Source: DASXRC01 sp036506495 (GTDB taxonomy: Bacteria > Actinomycetota > Actinomycetes > Mycobacteriales > Micromonosporaceae). Taken from it: a stretch of DNA of 64,000 nt. The stretch is taken from assembly GCA_036506495.1 (NCBI GenBank), contig DASXRQ010000104.1, positions 1 through 64,000 on the forward strand, in the 5' to 3' direction. Of this stretch, positions 41,887 to 50,107 are shown in pieces. Each line of letters starts with the position of its first letter. The stretch's first letter is position 1. A model generated the notes under the pieces. The model was not told where the DNA came from. It made no database searches and saw nothing but the letters and a program-made list of their open reading frames with translations. The translations under genes and the position numbers were made by a program.

Positions 41887-42281
41887 CCGGACTCGAGCAG
41901 CGGCTGTACCGTCAGCGTGTCCCGCTGTTCTGGTGGCTGTCGAGGCGGAGCTACTTCGCCTTCGTGGTGCGCGAGCTGACGAGCCTGTCCGTCGTCTGGT
42001 TCGTGGTGTACCTGCTGTGGCTAGTGTGGGCGGTCGGCACCGGCCGGGCGGCGTACCAGAGCTTCCTGGACCGATCCGGACAGCCGTGGATGGTCGCCAT
42101 CAACGTCGTGGCGCTCGCGTTCGCGATCTACCACACGGTGACGTGGTTCGCCGTTACGCCGCAGGCGATGGTGCTCAAGGTCCGCCGCCGGCGGGTGCCC
42201 GGGCAGGCCATCGCGGGGGCGCTCTACCTTGCCTGGTTCGTGGTGTCCGCCCTGCTTTTCTGGTTCGTGGTGATCAGATGA
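41883..42281 (+). CDS. frdC: Fumarate reductase membrane subunit C
   Basis: 132 residues with three hydrophobic helices. RVPLFWWLSRRSYFAFVVRE at the start and the later YHTVTWFAVTPQAMVLKVRR match FrdC. The His in the second helix is a candidate quinone- or haem-site residue. With FrdD it anchors the complex and binds quinone. It overlaps both neighbours by 4 bp, so all four subunits are translated together. Confidence 0.92.
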   Translation: MTGLEQRLYRQRVPLFWWLSRRSYFAFVVRELTSLSVVWFVVYLLWLVWAVGTGRAAYQSFLDRSGQPWMVAINVVALAFAIYHTVTWFAVTPQAMVLKVRRRRVPGQAIAGALYLAWFVVSALLFWFVVIR

Positions 42282-42637
42282 ACGAGCCCCGCACCTCCGC
42301 CGAGCCGTTCCTATGGCTGCTGTTCAGCGCCGGCGGTGTCGTGACCGCGCTCGTGGTTCCGGTGCTGCTGTTCCTGTTCGGCATCGCGTTTCCATTGGGC
42401 TGGCTGGACCCACCGTCCTATGTGGAGATCCATGCGCTATTGCACAACCCGTTGACCCGTCTCGTCGTGGTCGGGCTGTGCGGGCTCGCGCTGATGCACG
42501 CCGCGCACCGGCTGCGGCACACCGTGCGAGACGGACTCCAGCTGCAGCGTCACGGCGACGGGATCGCCATCACCTGCTACGGTGCCGCCGCGCTGGGCAC
42601 GGCCTTCGCGGCGTACGTCGTGCTCACCAGGCTCTAG
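42278..42637 (+). CDS. frdD: Fumarate reductase membrane subunit D
   Basis: 119 residues with three helices. PFLWLLFSAGGVVTALVVPV, FGIAFPLGW and ALMHAAHRLRHTVRDGLQL match FrdD. This completes frdABCD. A four-subunit enzyme of this kind normally runs as menaquinol:fumarate reductase, but reverse operation as succinate dehydrogenase is possible. Confidence 0.92.
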   Translation: MNEPRTSAEPFLWLLFSAGGVVTALVVPVLLFLFGIAFPLGWLDPPSYVEIHALLHNPLTRLVVVGLCGLALMHAAHRLRHTVRDGLQLQRHGDGIAITCYGAAALGTAFAAYVVLTRL

Positions 42638-42640
42638 GCA

Positions 42641-43849
42641 TCAGGTCAGCGCCCGGCGCCGGCCGCGCAGGAAGGCGCGCTCGGCGGCGTTCTCCGTGCG
42701 GTCGAGCGCGGCCTCGTACGCGGCCGCCGCCTCGGCGGTGCGGCCGAGCCGGCGCAGCAGGTCGGCGCGGACGGCGTGGAACAGGTGGTAGCCGTCCAGG
42801 TCGAGGCCGTCGAGGACGCCGAGCGCCGCGGACGCTCCCTCGACCTCGGCCACCGCGACCGCGCGGTGCAGGGCCACGACCGGGCTCGGCGCCAGCAAGA
42901 GCAGCTGGTCGTAGAGCTGCAGGATCTGCAGCCAGTCGGTGACCTCCGCGGTCGGCGCGTCGCTGTGCACGGCGTTGATCGCCGCCTGGATCTGATACGG
43001 GCCGGGCCGGTTGCGCCGGAGGCACTGCCGGACGAGGCGCTGGCCCTCGGCGATCAGGCCACGGTCCCAGCGGGTGCGGTCCTGGTCGGCGAGCAGCACC
43101 AGGTCGCCGTCCGGTGTGGTGCGGGTCGGTCGGCGCGACTCGATAAGGAGCATGAGCGCGAGCAGTCCCACGACCTCGGGTTCGTCGGGCATGAGCTCGA
43201 CCAGCAGCCGCCCCAGGCGGATAGCCTCCGCGCAGAGGTCGTCGCGGACGAGCCGCTCGCCCGCGCTCGCGGCGTACCCCTCGTTGAAGATGAGGTAGAC
43301 GACGGCCAGCACCGCGCGCAGCCGGTCCGGGAGATCGGCCTCCCGCGGCACCCGGTACGGGATCCGCGCGTCGCGGATCTTGCCCTTCGCCCGAACCAGC
43401 CGCTGGGCCATGGTCGGCTCGGGCACCAGGAAGGCGCGCGCGATCTCCGCGGTGGTGAGCCCGCCGAGCAGCCGCAGCGTCAACGCGACCTGGACGGCGG
43501 GGGCGAGCGCCGGGTGACAGCAGGTGAAGATCAGGCGTAGCCGCTCGTCGCGCACCGGGCCCTCCTCGACTGGTTCGTCGCCGGCGTAGAGCAGGGCGGC
43601 CTCGGCGTGCCGGTCATCGCGCGACGCCTCGCGGCGGAGCCGGTCGATGGCTCGGTTGCGTGCGGTCGTGATGATCCATCCCGCCGGGCTCGGCGGTGGT
43701 CCGGTGGACGGCCAGCGTTGGACCGCCGCGGCGAACGCGTCCTGGACGGCCTCCTCCGCCAGATCGATGTCGCCGAAGGCGCGGACGAGGACGGCCACGG
43801 CGCGGCCATACTCGTCGCGGAACACACGCTCGATCTGCGCGGCGTGCAC
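42641..43849 (-). CDS. ECF sigma factor with TPR-like C-terminus (ECF42 type)
   Basis: 402 residues from the GTG at 43849. Region 2 is EEYGRAV/DIDLAEEAVQDAFAAAVQRW-like (here split), and region 4 includes RLLGGLTTAEIARAFLVPEP. An extra ~200-residue helical C-terminus ends in TPR-like helices. This architecture plus the YCII-domain gene just upstream is the signature of the ECF42 group, which lacks a classical anti-sigma factor. A CTG at 43861 overlapping the previous stop is an alternative start. The long frame reaching 44092 overlaps the YCII gene and is false. Confidence 0.92.
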   Translation of the reverse strand: MHAAQIERVFRDEYGRAVAVLVRAFGDIDLAEEAVQDAFAAAVQRWPSTGPPPSPAGWIITTARNRAIDRLRREASRDDRHAEAALLYAGDEPVEEGPVRDERLRLIFTCCHPALAPAVQVALTLRLLGGLTTAEIARAFLVPEPTMAQRLVRAKGKIRDARIPYRVPREADLPDRLRAVLAVVYLIFNEGYAASAGERLVRDDLCAEAIRLGRLLVELMPDEPEVVGLLALMLLIESRRPTRTTPDGDLVLLADQDRTRWDRGLIAEGQRLVRQCLRRNRPGPYQIQAAINAVHSDAPTAEVTDWLQILQLYDQLLLLAPSPVVALHRAVAVAEVEGASAALGVLDGLDLDGYHLFHAVRADLLRRLGRTAEAAAAYEAALDRTENAAERAFLRGRRRALT

Positions 43850-43857
43850 GGCAGGTG

Positions 43858-44208
43858 TCAGTCCTCGACATCGTGCTGCAGCGGGCGTACCTCGACCGGC
43901 AGCGTCGTCGCACGGGCCATCTTGCCGGCCCATTCCAGTGCGGCGTCGAGATCCGGCACCTCGACGATCGTGAATCCGCCGACGTGCTCCTTGCCCTCGG
44001 TGAACGGACCATCCGTCATGAGGACCTCGCCGTCCCGGTGCCGGACCACGGTTGCGGTGCTCGCCGGATGCAGACCGACGGCGAACACCCACGCGCCGGC
44101 GGCCTTCATCTCTCCATTCAGGACGGAAAGGTCGCTCATCACCTGATCCAGGACCTCGGGCGGGGGAGGATCTCCATCGGGCTGATACACGCTGAGCAGG
44201 TACTGCAT
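43858..44208 (-). CDS. YCII-related (DGPF) protein, ECF42 partner
   Basis: 116 residues. It starts MQYLLSVYQPDGDPPPPEVL and carries the defining motif VLMTDGPFTEGKEHVGGFTI. Proteins of this family accompany ECF42 sigma factors and are thought to be connected with sigma-factor activity, though the mechanism is not settled. The sigma gene follows almost without a gap. Confidence 0.94.
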   Translation of the reverse strand: MQYLLSVYQPDGDPPPPEVLDQVMSDLSVLNGEMKAAGAWVFAVGLHPASTATVVRHRDGEVLMTDGPFTEGKEHVGGFTIVEVPDLDAALEWAGKMARATTLPVEVRPLQHDVED

Positions 44209-44327
44209 TGGTCCTCCTTGCCGGTGACGTTACCGCCGGCGCAGTGGCCGGCCCTCACCTACTACACGAACGTCGTCCCGCCGGATCGACACGCGCCGGC
44301 GATGAGGTGGACGAGGGGCGGCGCGGG

Positions 44328-44837
44328 TCAGTCCGTGCCGCGCCACGGCCGCAGCCGGGGCCGCCACGCGGGCACCGCACGGCGGTACGCCTCGTACTCG
44401 GCCCCGAACTGGCGCCGAAGAGCGGGTTCCTCATATCCGTATGCGAACGCGGCCGTCGCGGCGCCAACTGCGGCGGCGTACCACAGCAGCTCCAACCGGC
44501 CCAGCAGCAGGGCCTGTCCCAGTATCGCCGCCACGACCGCGAGGTACATGGGGTTGCGGACGTACCGGTAGGCGCCACCCACCACCAGCCGGGTGGGCGG
44601 CGCGATGGGTGCGGGCGTGCCCAGGCCCTCCACGACGAAGCGCACGAAGGAGTACACGAGCACGCTGGCGGCGGCGGTGAGGAGGGCGGCGCCAAGCACC
44701 CGTGCCGGCACGCCGAGCCAGCCCGGGTAGTCGCCCGACCGCCAGCCAGTCAGCAGCCAGGGCAGCACGCCGGCCACGATGGCCGGTGCCAGCGCGAAGA
44801 ACAATGCGCTGCCCGCCGCGGCCACCGTTCGTCGCAT
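44328..44837 (-). CDS. Isoprenylcysteine methyltransferase-like membrane protein
   Basis: 169 residues with four to five helices. The motif GGAYRYVRNPMYLAV is the SAM/phospholipid-methyltransferase signature of the ICMT/PEMT group, and GYEEPALRRQFGAEYEAYRR is the usual C-terminal helix. The substrate is unknown. TAGGGT lies six bases before the ATG, so the mRNA may be leaderless. Confidence 0.92.
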   Translation of the reverse strand: MRRTVAAAGSALFFALAPAIVAGVLPWLLTGWRSGDYPGWLGVPARVLGAALLTAAASVLVYSFVRFVVEGLGTPAPIAPPTRLVVGGAYRYVRNPMYLAVVAAILGQALLLGRLELLWYAAAVGAATAAFAYGYEEPALRRQFGAEYEAYRRAVPAWRPRLRPWRGTD

Positions 44838-44843
44838 GGAGGC

Positions 44844-44849
44844 ACCCTA
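44844..44849 (-). promoter_or_regulatory. Putative leaderless -10 of the ICMT-like gene
   Basis: TAGGGT on the minus strand fits TANNNT and is six bases before the ATG at 44837. The intervening GCCTCC is not a ribosome site. Confidence 0.5.
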
Positions 44850-44892
44850 CGTGGCAGGATGATGATCCACATCGCTCGGCGGGAGGAGCCCC

Positions 44893-45879
44893 ATGCTTGT
44901 GCTGAGCCAGCGGCGGGTCGAGGAGCTGCTCGACCTCGACGCGCTCATCGATGCCCTCGGGCCGGCGATGGCGGACCTCAGCGCCGGGCGTGCCTCGGTG
45001 CCCGACCGGGTCGCGGCGCTGGTGCCCGAGCGGGAAGGCTTGCTCGGCGTGATGCCGGGCTTCGTCCCTTCGGTCGGCGTGCTGATGAGCAAGCTGGTCA
45101 CGCTGTACCCGCGCAACGCCGGCACCGAGCTGCCGACCCATCAGGCGGTCATCGTCACGTTCGATCCCGAGACGGGTGAACCCACGGCGGTGCTGGACGG
45201 GACGGCCATCACGGCGGCGCGCACCGGTGCGTGCTCCGCGCTGTCGGCGCGTCTCCTCGCCCGGGAGGACGCCGCCGTGCTGGCCATTCTCGGCACCGGC
45301 GTCCAGGCCCGCGCGCACGCGCGCGCGATGTGTCGGGTGCGGCAGATCCGGCGGATCCGGGTCGCCGGACGGGACCCGGCCAGGGTCGCGGCACTGGTGG
45401 CCGAGTTGTCAGACGCGCTGGCGGTCGAGGTGCGGGCGGCCTCCTCGTACGCCGAGGCACTCGACGGCGCGGACATCGCGTGCGCGACCACCCACGCGAC
45501 GGATCCGGTCGTACGCCGCCGGTGGCTTACCGCTGGGGTCCACGTCACGTCGGTCGGCTACCACCGCGACGGTCGAGAGGTCGACGACGAGACGGTCGCC
45601 GACTCGCTGGTCTGCGTAGAGTCCAGACGCGCCGCGCTGGCTCCGTTTCCCGCCGGAAGCAACGACCTCCTCATGCCGATCCGGGACGGGGTCATCACGG
45701 CCGACCACGTCCATGCCGAGCTCGGCGAGCTGGTGGCCGGAATCAGATCGGGCCGGGAATCCCGGGATCAGATCACGCTGTACAAGTCGGTCGGCGTCGC
45801 CGCGCAGGACGCCGCGGCCGCCGCGCTGGTCGTCGCCGCCGCCCGCGAGCGCGGGCTTGGCGAGGAGATCGAGCTCTAG
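44893..45879 (+). CDS. Ornithine cyclodeaminase/mu-crystallin family protein
   Basis: 328 residues. The NAD-binding loop ILGTGVQARAHARAMCRV lies near residue 133, and LMSKLVTLYPRNAGTELPTH plus VLDGTAITAARTGACSALSA are the substrate-side motifs of the family. Members include ornithine cyclodeaminase, alanine dehydrogenase and ketimine reductases, so the reaction cannot be fixed. GGGAGGAG lies before the ATG. It stands alone between the ICMT-like gene and the TetR gene. Confidence 0.92.
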   Translation: MLVLSQRRVEELLDLDALIDALGPAMADLSAGRASVPDRVAALVPEREGLLGVMPGFVPSVGVLMSKLVTLYPRNAGTELPTHQAVIVTFDPETGEPTAVLDGTAITAARTGACSALSARLLAREDAAVLAILGTGVQARAHARAMCRVRQIRRIRVAGRDPARVAALVAELSDALAVEVRAASSYAEALDGADIACATTHATDPVVRRRWLTAGVHVTSVGYHRDGREVDDETVADSLVCVESRRAALAPFPAGSNDLLMPIRDGVITADHVHAELGELVAGIRSGRESRDQITLYKSVGVAAQDAAAAALVVAAARERGLGEEIEL

Positions 45880-45889
45880 GGCGGCCGCC

Positions 45890-46522
45890 TCAGGCGGACG
45901 GGTAGTTGATGCCCTCTTCGAGCAGGGCGAGCGCACGGTCGGCGAGCACCGACGCGGGCGTTTGGGGCTCGGCCTCCCGCCAGGCGATCATGGCCGTCTG
46001 CACGGCGGTCGTGGCGACGGCGGCTACGAGGGTCGGCCGCGGGTCGGTGAGCGGGTCGACACCCATCCGGCCGCCGACGTGGCGGGCCAGCTCGGCGATG
46101 CGTGCGGAACACACCTCGAGGCTCCGCGCGTGGACGGCCGGGCTGTCCTTCATCACCTGCTGGGCGCAGCTGAACCGTTCGGCGTCGAAGCCGGCCGTGC
46201 CGCGTTCGCAGGCGTTCATCATCTCGACGACCGCGTGGCGAAGCGCCGTCAGCACCGGCTCGCGGGCTGGCCGCGCCGCGAATGCCGCGTACACCGCCGA
46301 GAACTGCTGGTCGAGCAGGGTGAGCGCCACGTCTTCCTTGGACTCGAAGTAGCGGAAGAACGTTCGTGGTGACAGCTCGACCGCCTCGGCGATCTCGTCG
46401 ATCGTCGTTGCCTCGAAGCCCTTGCGCTTGAACAGATCGAACGCGGCGTCGACCAGGGCGTCGTGGGTGCGCTGCTTCTTGCGCTCACGCAGGCCCGGCG
46501 GCTCGATCGAGGTGGCGGTCAT
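45890..46522 (-). CDS. TetR family regulator
   Basis: 210 residues. The helix-turn-helix is KQRTHDALVDAAFDLFKRKG followed by IDEIAEAVELSPRTFFRYFE (about 17-61). The ligand domain is large and helical. It is divergent from the EmrB/QacA-type exporter gene and is its likely repressor. The start ATG 46522 has TACACT exactly six bases upstream; a longer frame into the intergenic region is not supported. Confidence 0.93.
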   Translation of the reverse strand: MTATSIEPPGLRERKKQRTHDALVDAAFDLFKRKGFEATTIDEIAEAVELSPRTFFRYFESKEDVALTLLDQQFSAVYAAFAARPAREPVLTALRHAVVEMMNACERGTAGFDAERFSCAQQVMKDSPAVHARSLEVCSARIAELARHVGGRMGVDPLTDPRPTLVAAVATTAVQTAMIAWREAEPQTPASVLADRALALLEEGINYPSA

Positions 46523-46528
46523 GCCGGC

Positions 46529-46534
46529 AGTGTA
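46529..46534 (-). promoter_or_regulatory. Putative leaderless -10 of the tetR gene
   Basis: TACACT on the minus strand matches TANNNT and lies exactly six bases before the ATG at 46522. Confidence 0.55.
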
Positions 46535-46567
46535 ACCCCGGTGACGCCATGCGACTTTATTCCCGAC

Positions 46568-46634
46568 GTGACAGTGGTCACTTTCTGACCTAAGTCGGTT
46601 GACGACTGATGTCACTAGCTGACAGGTTCTCGGC
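46568..46634. promoter_or_regulatory. Divergent promoter/operator region with three inverted repeats
   Basis: Three inverted repeats follow each other: GTGAC-AGTG-GTCAC (46568-46581), AGTCG-GTTGA-CGACT (46593-46607) and TGTCA-CTAGC-TGACA (46610-46624). For the exporter, TTGACG (46599-46604) and CAGGTT (46623-46628) are spaced 18 bp, and the latter is six bases before the ATG at 46635. The third repeat touches this -10 and is the best candidate TetR operator. Confidence 0.6.
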
Positions 46635-48143
46635 ATGACTCAGACCCAAGACCTCGCCGCGGTGGAAGCGGCGCCAGCCGGGACTCCGGTGCCCGACCCG
46701 AGGCGCTGGTTGGCGCTGATGGTCGTCGCCATAGCCCAGCTCATGGTCGTGCTCGACGCCACAATCGTGAACATCGCCATGCCGTCGGCTCAGCTGGAGC
46801 TGCACATCTCCGATGCGAATCGGCAGTGGATCGTGACGGCGTACACCCTCGCCTTCGGCGGCCTCCTGCTGCTCGGCGGCCGGATCGCCGATTACGTGGG
46901 TCGCAAGAGAATCTTCCTGGTCGGCCTGGTCGGCTTCGCCGGCGCCTCCGCGCTCGGCGGCCTCGCCACCAATGCGGGGACGCTGTTCGCCGCGCGTGGT
47001 CTGCAGGGTGCGTTCGGGGCGCTGCTGGCGCCGGCCGCGCTCTCGCTGATCACGGTCACCTTCACCGACGTCAGGGACCGCGCCCGGGCCTTCGGCGTGT
47101 TCGGCGCCATCTCCGGGGTCGGCGCGGCCATCGGTTTGATCATGGGAGGCCTGCTCACCGAGTACACCAGCTGGCGGTGGTGCCTGCTGGTCAACATCGC
47201 GTTCGCGCTGGTCGCCTTCCTGCTGGCCGTGCCGATCGTCAGGGAGAGCCGCGCACACGGAGACACCAGATACGACGTACCCGGCGCGGTCCTGGCCACC
47301 GGCGGCCTGCTCGCCCTCGTGTACGGGTTCACGAAGGCGGCCGAAGACGGCTGGTCGGCCGGAATCACGCTGACGATGTTCGGGATCGCCGCCGCGCTGC
47401 TGGTCGGCTTCGTGATCCTCGAGGCACGCTCGGCCAATCCATTGCTGCCCCTGCGGGTCGTGCTGCACCGCAACCGCGGCGGCTCGTTCCTGGTCTCGGT
47501 CCTGCTCGGCGCGGGCTTGATGGGCATGTTCCTGTTCATGACCTACTACTTCCAGGGCACCCTGCACTACTCGCCGTTGCGCAGCGGCGTCGCCTACCTG
47601 CCGTTCTCGGGCGCCCTGATCGTGACGGCGATCATCGGCAGCGGGCTGCTACCCAGGGTCGGCCCGCGGATCATGATGACGGTGGGCGGCATCCTGGCGA
47701 CCGGCGCGATGGTCTGGTTGACCCAGCTGCGCATCGACTCGTCGTACCCGGCGTTCATCCTCCCCGCCTTTGTGATCATGGCGGTGGGCATGGCCCTGGT
47801 CTTCGTGCCGCTCGGCAACACAGCGCTGACCGGCGTCTCCGACCACGACGCGGGCGTGGCCAGTGCGATGGTCAACACCACGCAGCAGGTCGGTGGCTCG
47901 CTGGGCGTGGCGTTGCTCAACACGGTCTTCACGACCGCGACCGCGTCCTACATCCAGGCGCACGGGCCGACCGCCACGGCGTTGGGTGTCGTACACGGCT
48001 ACAACGTGGCGTTCACGGTCAGCGCGATCCTGTTCGCCGCGTCGACGCTGGCCGTCTTCGCGCTCATCCGCAACGGTGGGCAGCCCCTACCCGCCGCGCC
48101 CGAGCGCGTCGAGGAGCCCGCCCTCGTCGCCGCGAACGCCTGA
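46635..48143 (+). CDS. MFS drug exporter (EmrB/QacA, DHA2 type)
   Basis: 502 residues with about 14 helices. The first helix carries LMVVLDATIVNIAMPSAQ (motif D1), motif A is LLGGRIADYVGRKRIF, and motif C is GVGAAIGLIMGGLLTEYTSW. It exports drugs or metabolites in exchange for protons. The divergent TetR gene is the likely regulator. A perfect 15-bp hairpin follows the stop. Confidence 0.95.
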   Translation: MTQTQDLAAVEAAPAGTPVPDPRRWLALMVVAIAQLMVVLDATIVNIAMPSAQLELHISDANRQWIVTAYTLAFGGLLLLGGRIADYVGRKRIFLVGLVGFAGASALGGLATNAGTLFAARGLQGAFGALLAPAALSLITVTFTDVRDRARAFGVFGAISGVGAAIGLIMGGLLTEYTSWRWCLLVNIAFALVAFLLAVPIVRESRAHGDTRYDVPGAVLATGGLLALVYGFTKAAEDGWSAGITLTMFGIAAALLVGFVILEARSANPLLPLRVVLHRNRGGSFLVSVLLGAGLMGMFLFMTYYFQGTLHYSPLRSGVAYLPFSGALIVTAIIGSGLLPRVGPRIMMTVGGILATGAMVWLTQLRIDSSYPAFILPAFVIMAVGMALVFVPLGNTALTGVSDHDAGVASAMVNTTQQVGGSLGVALLNTVFTTATASYIQAHGPTATALGVVHGYNVAFTVSAILFAASTLAVFALIRNGGQPLPAAPERVEEPALVAANA

Positions 48144-48155
48144 TCGAACGGGCGG

Positions 48156-48187
48156 CCCGGGTTCCTCGACACGTCGAGGAACCCGGG
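48156..48187. terminator. Perfect 15-bp hairpin terminator
   Basis: CCCGGGTTCCTCGAC (48156-48170) and GTCGAGGAACCCGGG (48173-48187) are exact complements with a 2-base gap. It separates the exporter gene from the convergent TfoX-like gene and can stop transcription from both sides. Confidence 0.88.
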
Positions 48188-48208
48188 CGCCATCGACTGC
48201 GTGGCGGC

Positions 48209-48532
48209 TCAGCCGCGGTGGCCGGCGAACGCCAGGGCCTCGCGGGCGAGCGGCTCCCAGGCCAGATCGGAGGTGGGGTCCACGCTGAGCCACTCCCTCA
48301 TCGGCGTGCCCTTGCCCGCATCGAAGCGGACGCCCTCGCCCGCGGCGACGAGTGCGTCGACCCTCGCCCGCGGCAGCTTCACCACCAGCCGGCCGCCGGC
48401 CAGCATGGCGAAGATCTTGTTCTGGAACCGCAGTGCGGAGGAGCCGAAGCCTTTGCCGGTACCCGGCGGGGTGACCCCCGCAATCCGGGTGAGTTCGCCC
48501 ACCAAGGCGTCGAATCGCGCTTCCGCCGTCAT
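48209..48532 (-). CDS. TfoX N-terminal-domain-like protein
   Basis: 107 residues. FGSSALRFQNKIFAMLAGGR and VVKLPRARVDALVAAGEGVR match the fold of the TfoX/Sxy N-terminal domain family, although no competence role is implied. GTPMREWLSVD near the end is typical. The start ATG 48532 lies just after the stop of the upstream gene (48540), suggesting an operon with it. Confidence 0.82.
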   Translation of the reverse strand: MTAEARFDALVGELTRIAGVTPPGTGKGFGSSALRFQNKIFAMLAGGRLVVKLPRARVDALVAAGEGVRFDAGKGTPMREWLSVDPTSDLAWEPLAREALAFAGHRG

Positions 48533-48539
48533 CTCACGC

Positions 48540-49034
48540 TCACAGGTGTCTGAAGGGTTCGGGCACGTAGTCGGCGAGCACGGTGTGCCAGCCGGCATCG
48601 AGGCGGGCGCCCACGGCGGGATCGTCCTTGATCAGCCAGGCGAGGTGTCGCAGCCCGTGCTCGGCGACCTGGCCGGTGGCGATCGCCGGTGGTGCGCTTG
48701 TTGCATCGCCCCGGGCCAGGTCGACCCGCACGAGCGGTGTCGCGGCCATCGAACCCGCCGTGCTGTCGTCGATCACCGCGACGAAGCTGAGGATGACCGC
48801 GCCCCGGTCGCGGCGCCACGAGGTCGAGTGCACCACGACCGGTTCCCCGACGACACGGCGGATGGCGGCGGCAACCACGCGCATCGGGTACTCGTCCGCG
48901 GCGACCTCGAGATACCAGGGCTCGGCGCCGCACGGCCCGGTCAGCGTGGGCGTACCTCCGACGAGGCACAGCACGAACACCTCGGCCCGCACCGGACCTT
49001 CGACGTCGAAGCCGCAGATCGGCGTCCTGCCCAT
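48540..49034 (-). CDS. Uncharacterised 164-residue protein
   Basis: It starts MGRTPICGFDVEGPVRAEVF and contains the strand-rich LVGGTPTLTGPCGAEPWYLE, then SFVAVIDDST and HGLRHLAWLIKDDPAVGARL. I do not recognise the family with confidence. The true ATG is at 49034; the longer frame upstream is a shadow of the SRPBCC gene. Its position five bases after the SRPBCC-fusion gene and before the TfoX-like gene suggests one four-gene operon with the ArsR regulator. Confidence 0.7.
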   Translation of the reverse strand: MGRTPICGFDVEGPVRAEVFVLCLVGGTPTLTGPCGAEPWYLEVAADEYPMRVVAAAIRRVVGEPVVVHSTSWRRDRGAVILSFVAVIDDSTAGSMAATPLVRVDLARGDATSAPPAIATGQVAEHGLRHLAWLIKDDPAVGARLDAGWHTVLADYVPEPFRHL

Positions 49035-49039
49035 GATGA

Positions 49040-49675
49040 CTAGTCCGGGAGATCGTCGGCGGGGCGGGCCATGGCGAGGACCTGCTCCGCGGTGGCGGGC
49101 ATGTTGTGCACGTCGCGGCCGTGCTGGCGTACCAGCTCTATCAGTTGGCTCTCGGTGCCGCGCCACTGTCGACCGCAGGCGCATGAGACGACCTTGATTG
49201 GTTCCTTGACTGCGTCCGTCGGCGCGGCCGGCTGGGGCGACGAGGGCGTGTCGCGGCCGGGGTCGCCGCCGGCCGCGCGGATGGTCAGCCGGTCGAGGTA
49301 GTGGTTCCATCCGTCGCGGTGGACGTCGAGGGCCGGCAGGGGCAACCCGCGATGGACGAGGGTGAGCAGCGTGCCGTCGTCGCCGACCGGGCGCAGGGTG
49401 ACCTCGACGGTGCTGGAGCCGGGCGGCACCGGGGAGTCGTCGCCCTCCCAGCCCCACGTGAACTCGATCCGCTCGTACGGATCGACCGCGATGAAGTGCC
49501 CGGACGCCCAGCCGTCTCCGCGCACGTTCATGCGGAAGCTGCCGCCCGGGCGTGCGTCGATCTCGGCGCTGAGACCCTGCCAGGACAGCCACCGGTCGCG
49601 ATCGGTGAAGAACGAGAAGACCGTGGCCGGTCGCGCGTTGATGGTGCGGGACACGATGACGACATCGGTGCTCAC
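49040..49675 (-). CDS. SRPBCC (AHSA1-like) domain fused to a DUF1059-like zinc-type domain
   Basis: 211 residues. Residues 1-140 are an AHSA1/START-like fold: VSRTINARPATVFSFFTDRD, then SFRMNVRGDGWASGHFIAVD and VHRGLPLPALDVHRDGWNHY. A linker leads to residues ~162-205 with CACGRQWRGTESQLIELVRQ and HGRDVHNMP, a pattern close to DUF1059, where Cys and His may bind a metal. The GTG start overlaps the ArsR stop by 4 bp. Such SRPBCC proteins are usually regulated by the coupled ArsR protein. Confidence 0.85.
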   Translation of the reverse strand: MSTDVVIVSRTINARPATVFSFFTDRDRWLSWQGLSAEIDARPGGSFRMNVRGDGWASGHFIAVDPYERIEFTWGWEGDDSPVPPGSSTVEVTLRPVGDDGTLLTLVHRGLPLPALDVHRDGWNHYLDRLTIRAAGGDPGRDTPSSPQPAAPTDAVKEPIKVVSCACGRQWRGTESQLIELVRQHGRDVHNMPATAEQVLAMARPADDLPD

Positions 49676-50007
49676 GGGGCGTCTCCGGTTTCTGGTTGTT
49701 CGGCGCGGTCGGCCGCCTCGGCCGCTTCCGCGAGCGCGGCGAGGGTGTCGAGTCGGTTGGCCCACAGGCCTTCGAGGTACGCCGCCAAGGGGCCCAACGC
49801 TGTCCGATTTGCCCGATAGTAGCGACGGGTGCCCTCGCGGCGTACGGTCACCAGCCCCGCGTCGCGGAGCTTTTTCAGGTGCTGAGACACGGCACCGAAA
49901 GTCACGTTGAACTGGGCCGCGAGGTCGCCGGCGGTGCGTTCCGCGTGCCAGCAGAGCCGCAGGATGTCCCTGCGGCGGGGCTCGGCGATGACCTTGACGG
50001 CGTCCAT
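49672..50007 (-). CDS. ArsR family regulator
   Basis: 111 residues. The winged helix-turn-helix is complete: IAEPRRRDILRLCWHAERTA, FNVTFGAVSQHLKKLRDAGL and VTVRREGTRRYYRANRTALG. It has no Cys-based metal site, as in the SRPBCC-linked group. It is coupled to the SRPBCC fusion gene and divergent from another SRPBCC gene, with a TTTAGT-N4-ACTAAA palindrome between them. Confidence 0.93.
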   Translation of the reverse strand: MDAVKVIAEPRRRDILRLCWHAERTAGDLAAQFNVTFGAVSQHLKKLRDAGLVTVRREGTRRYYRANRTALGPLAAYLEGLWANRLDTLAALAEAAEAADRAEQPETGDAP

Positions 50008-50063
50008 GACGCTCCGAGTTTACGTCGAGACTAAAGCTTGCGTTCGGCATCTGTCAGCGTTAT

Positions 50064-50079
50064 TTTAGTGACTACTAAA
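50064..50079. promoter_or_regulatory. Putative ArsR operator
   Basis: TTTAGT-GACT-ACTAAA is a perfect 6-bp inverted repeat. It lies 57 bp from the arsR start and 29 bp from the divergent SRPBCC start. An ACTAAA half-site near 50029-50034 may be a second contact. The position fits repression of both transcripts. Confidence 0.65.
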
Positions 50080-50107
50080 GGACCCCTCGGCCGCGAAGGG
50101 ACCCGCG

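Noticed and set aside
42641..44092. Long version of the ECF sigma factor starting at 44092
   Set aside because: The extra N-terminal 81 residues are the YCII gene in another frame and are Arg/Gly-rich.
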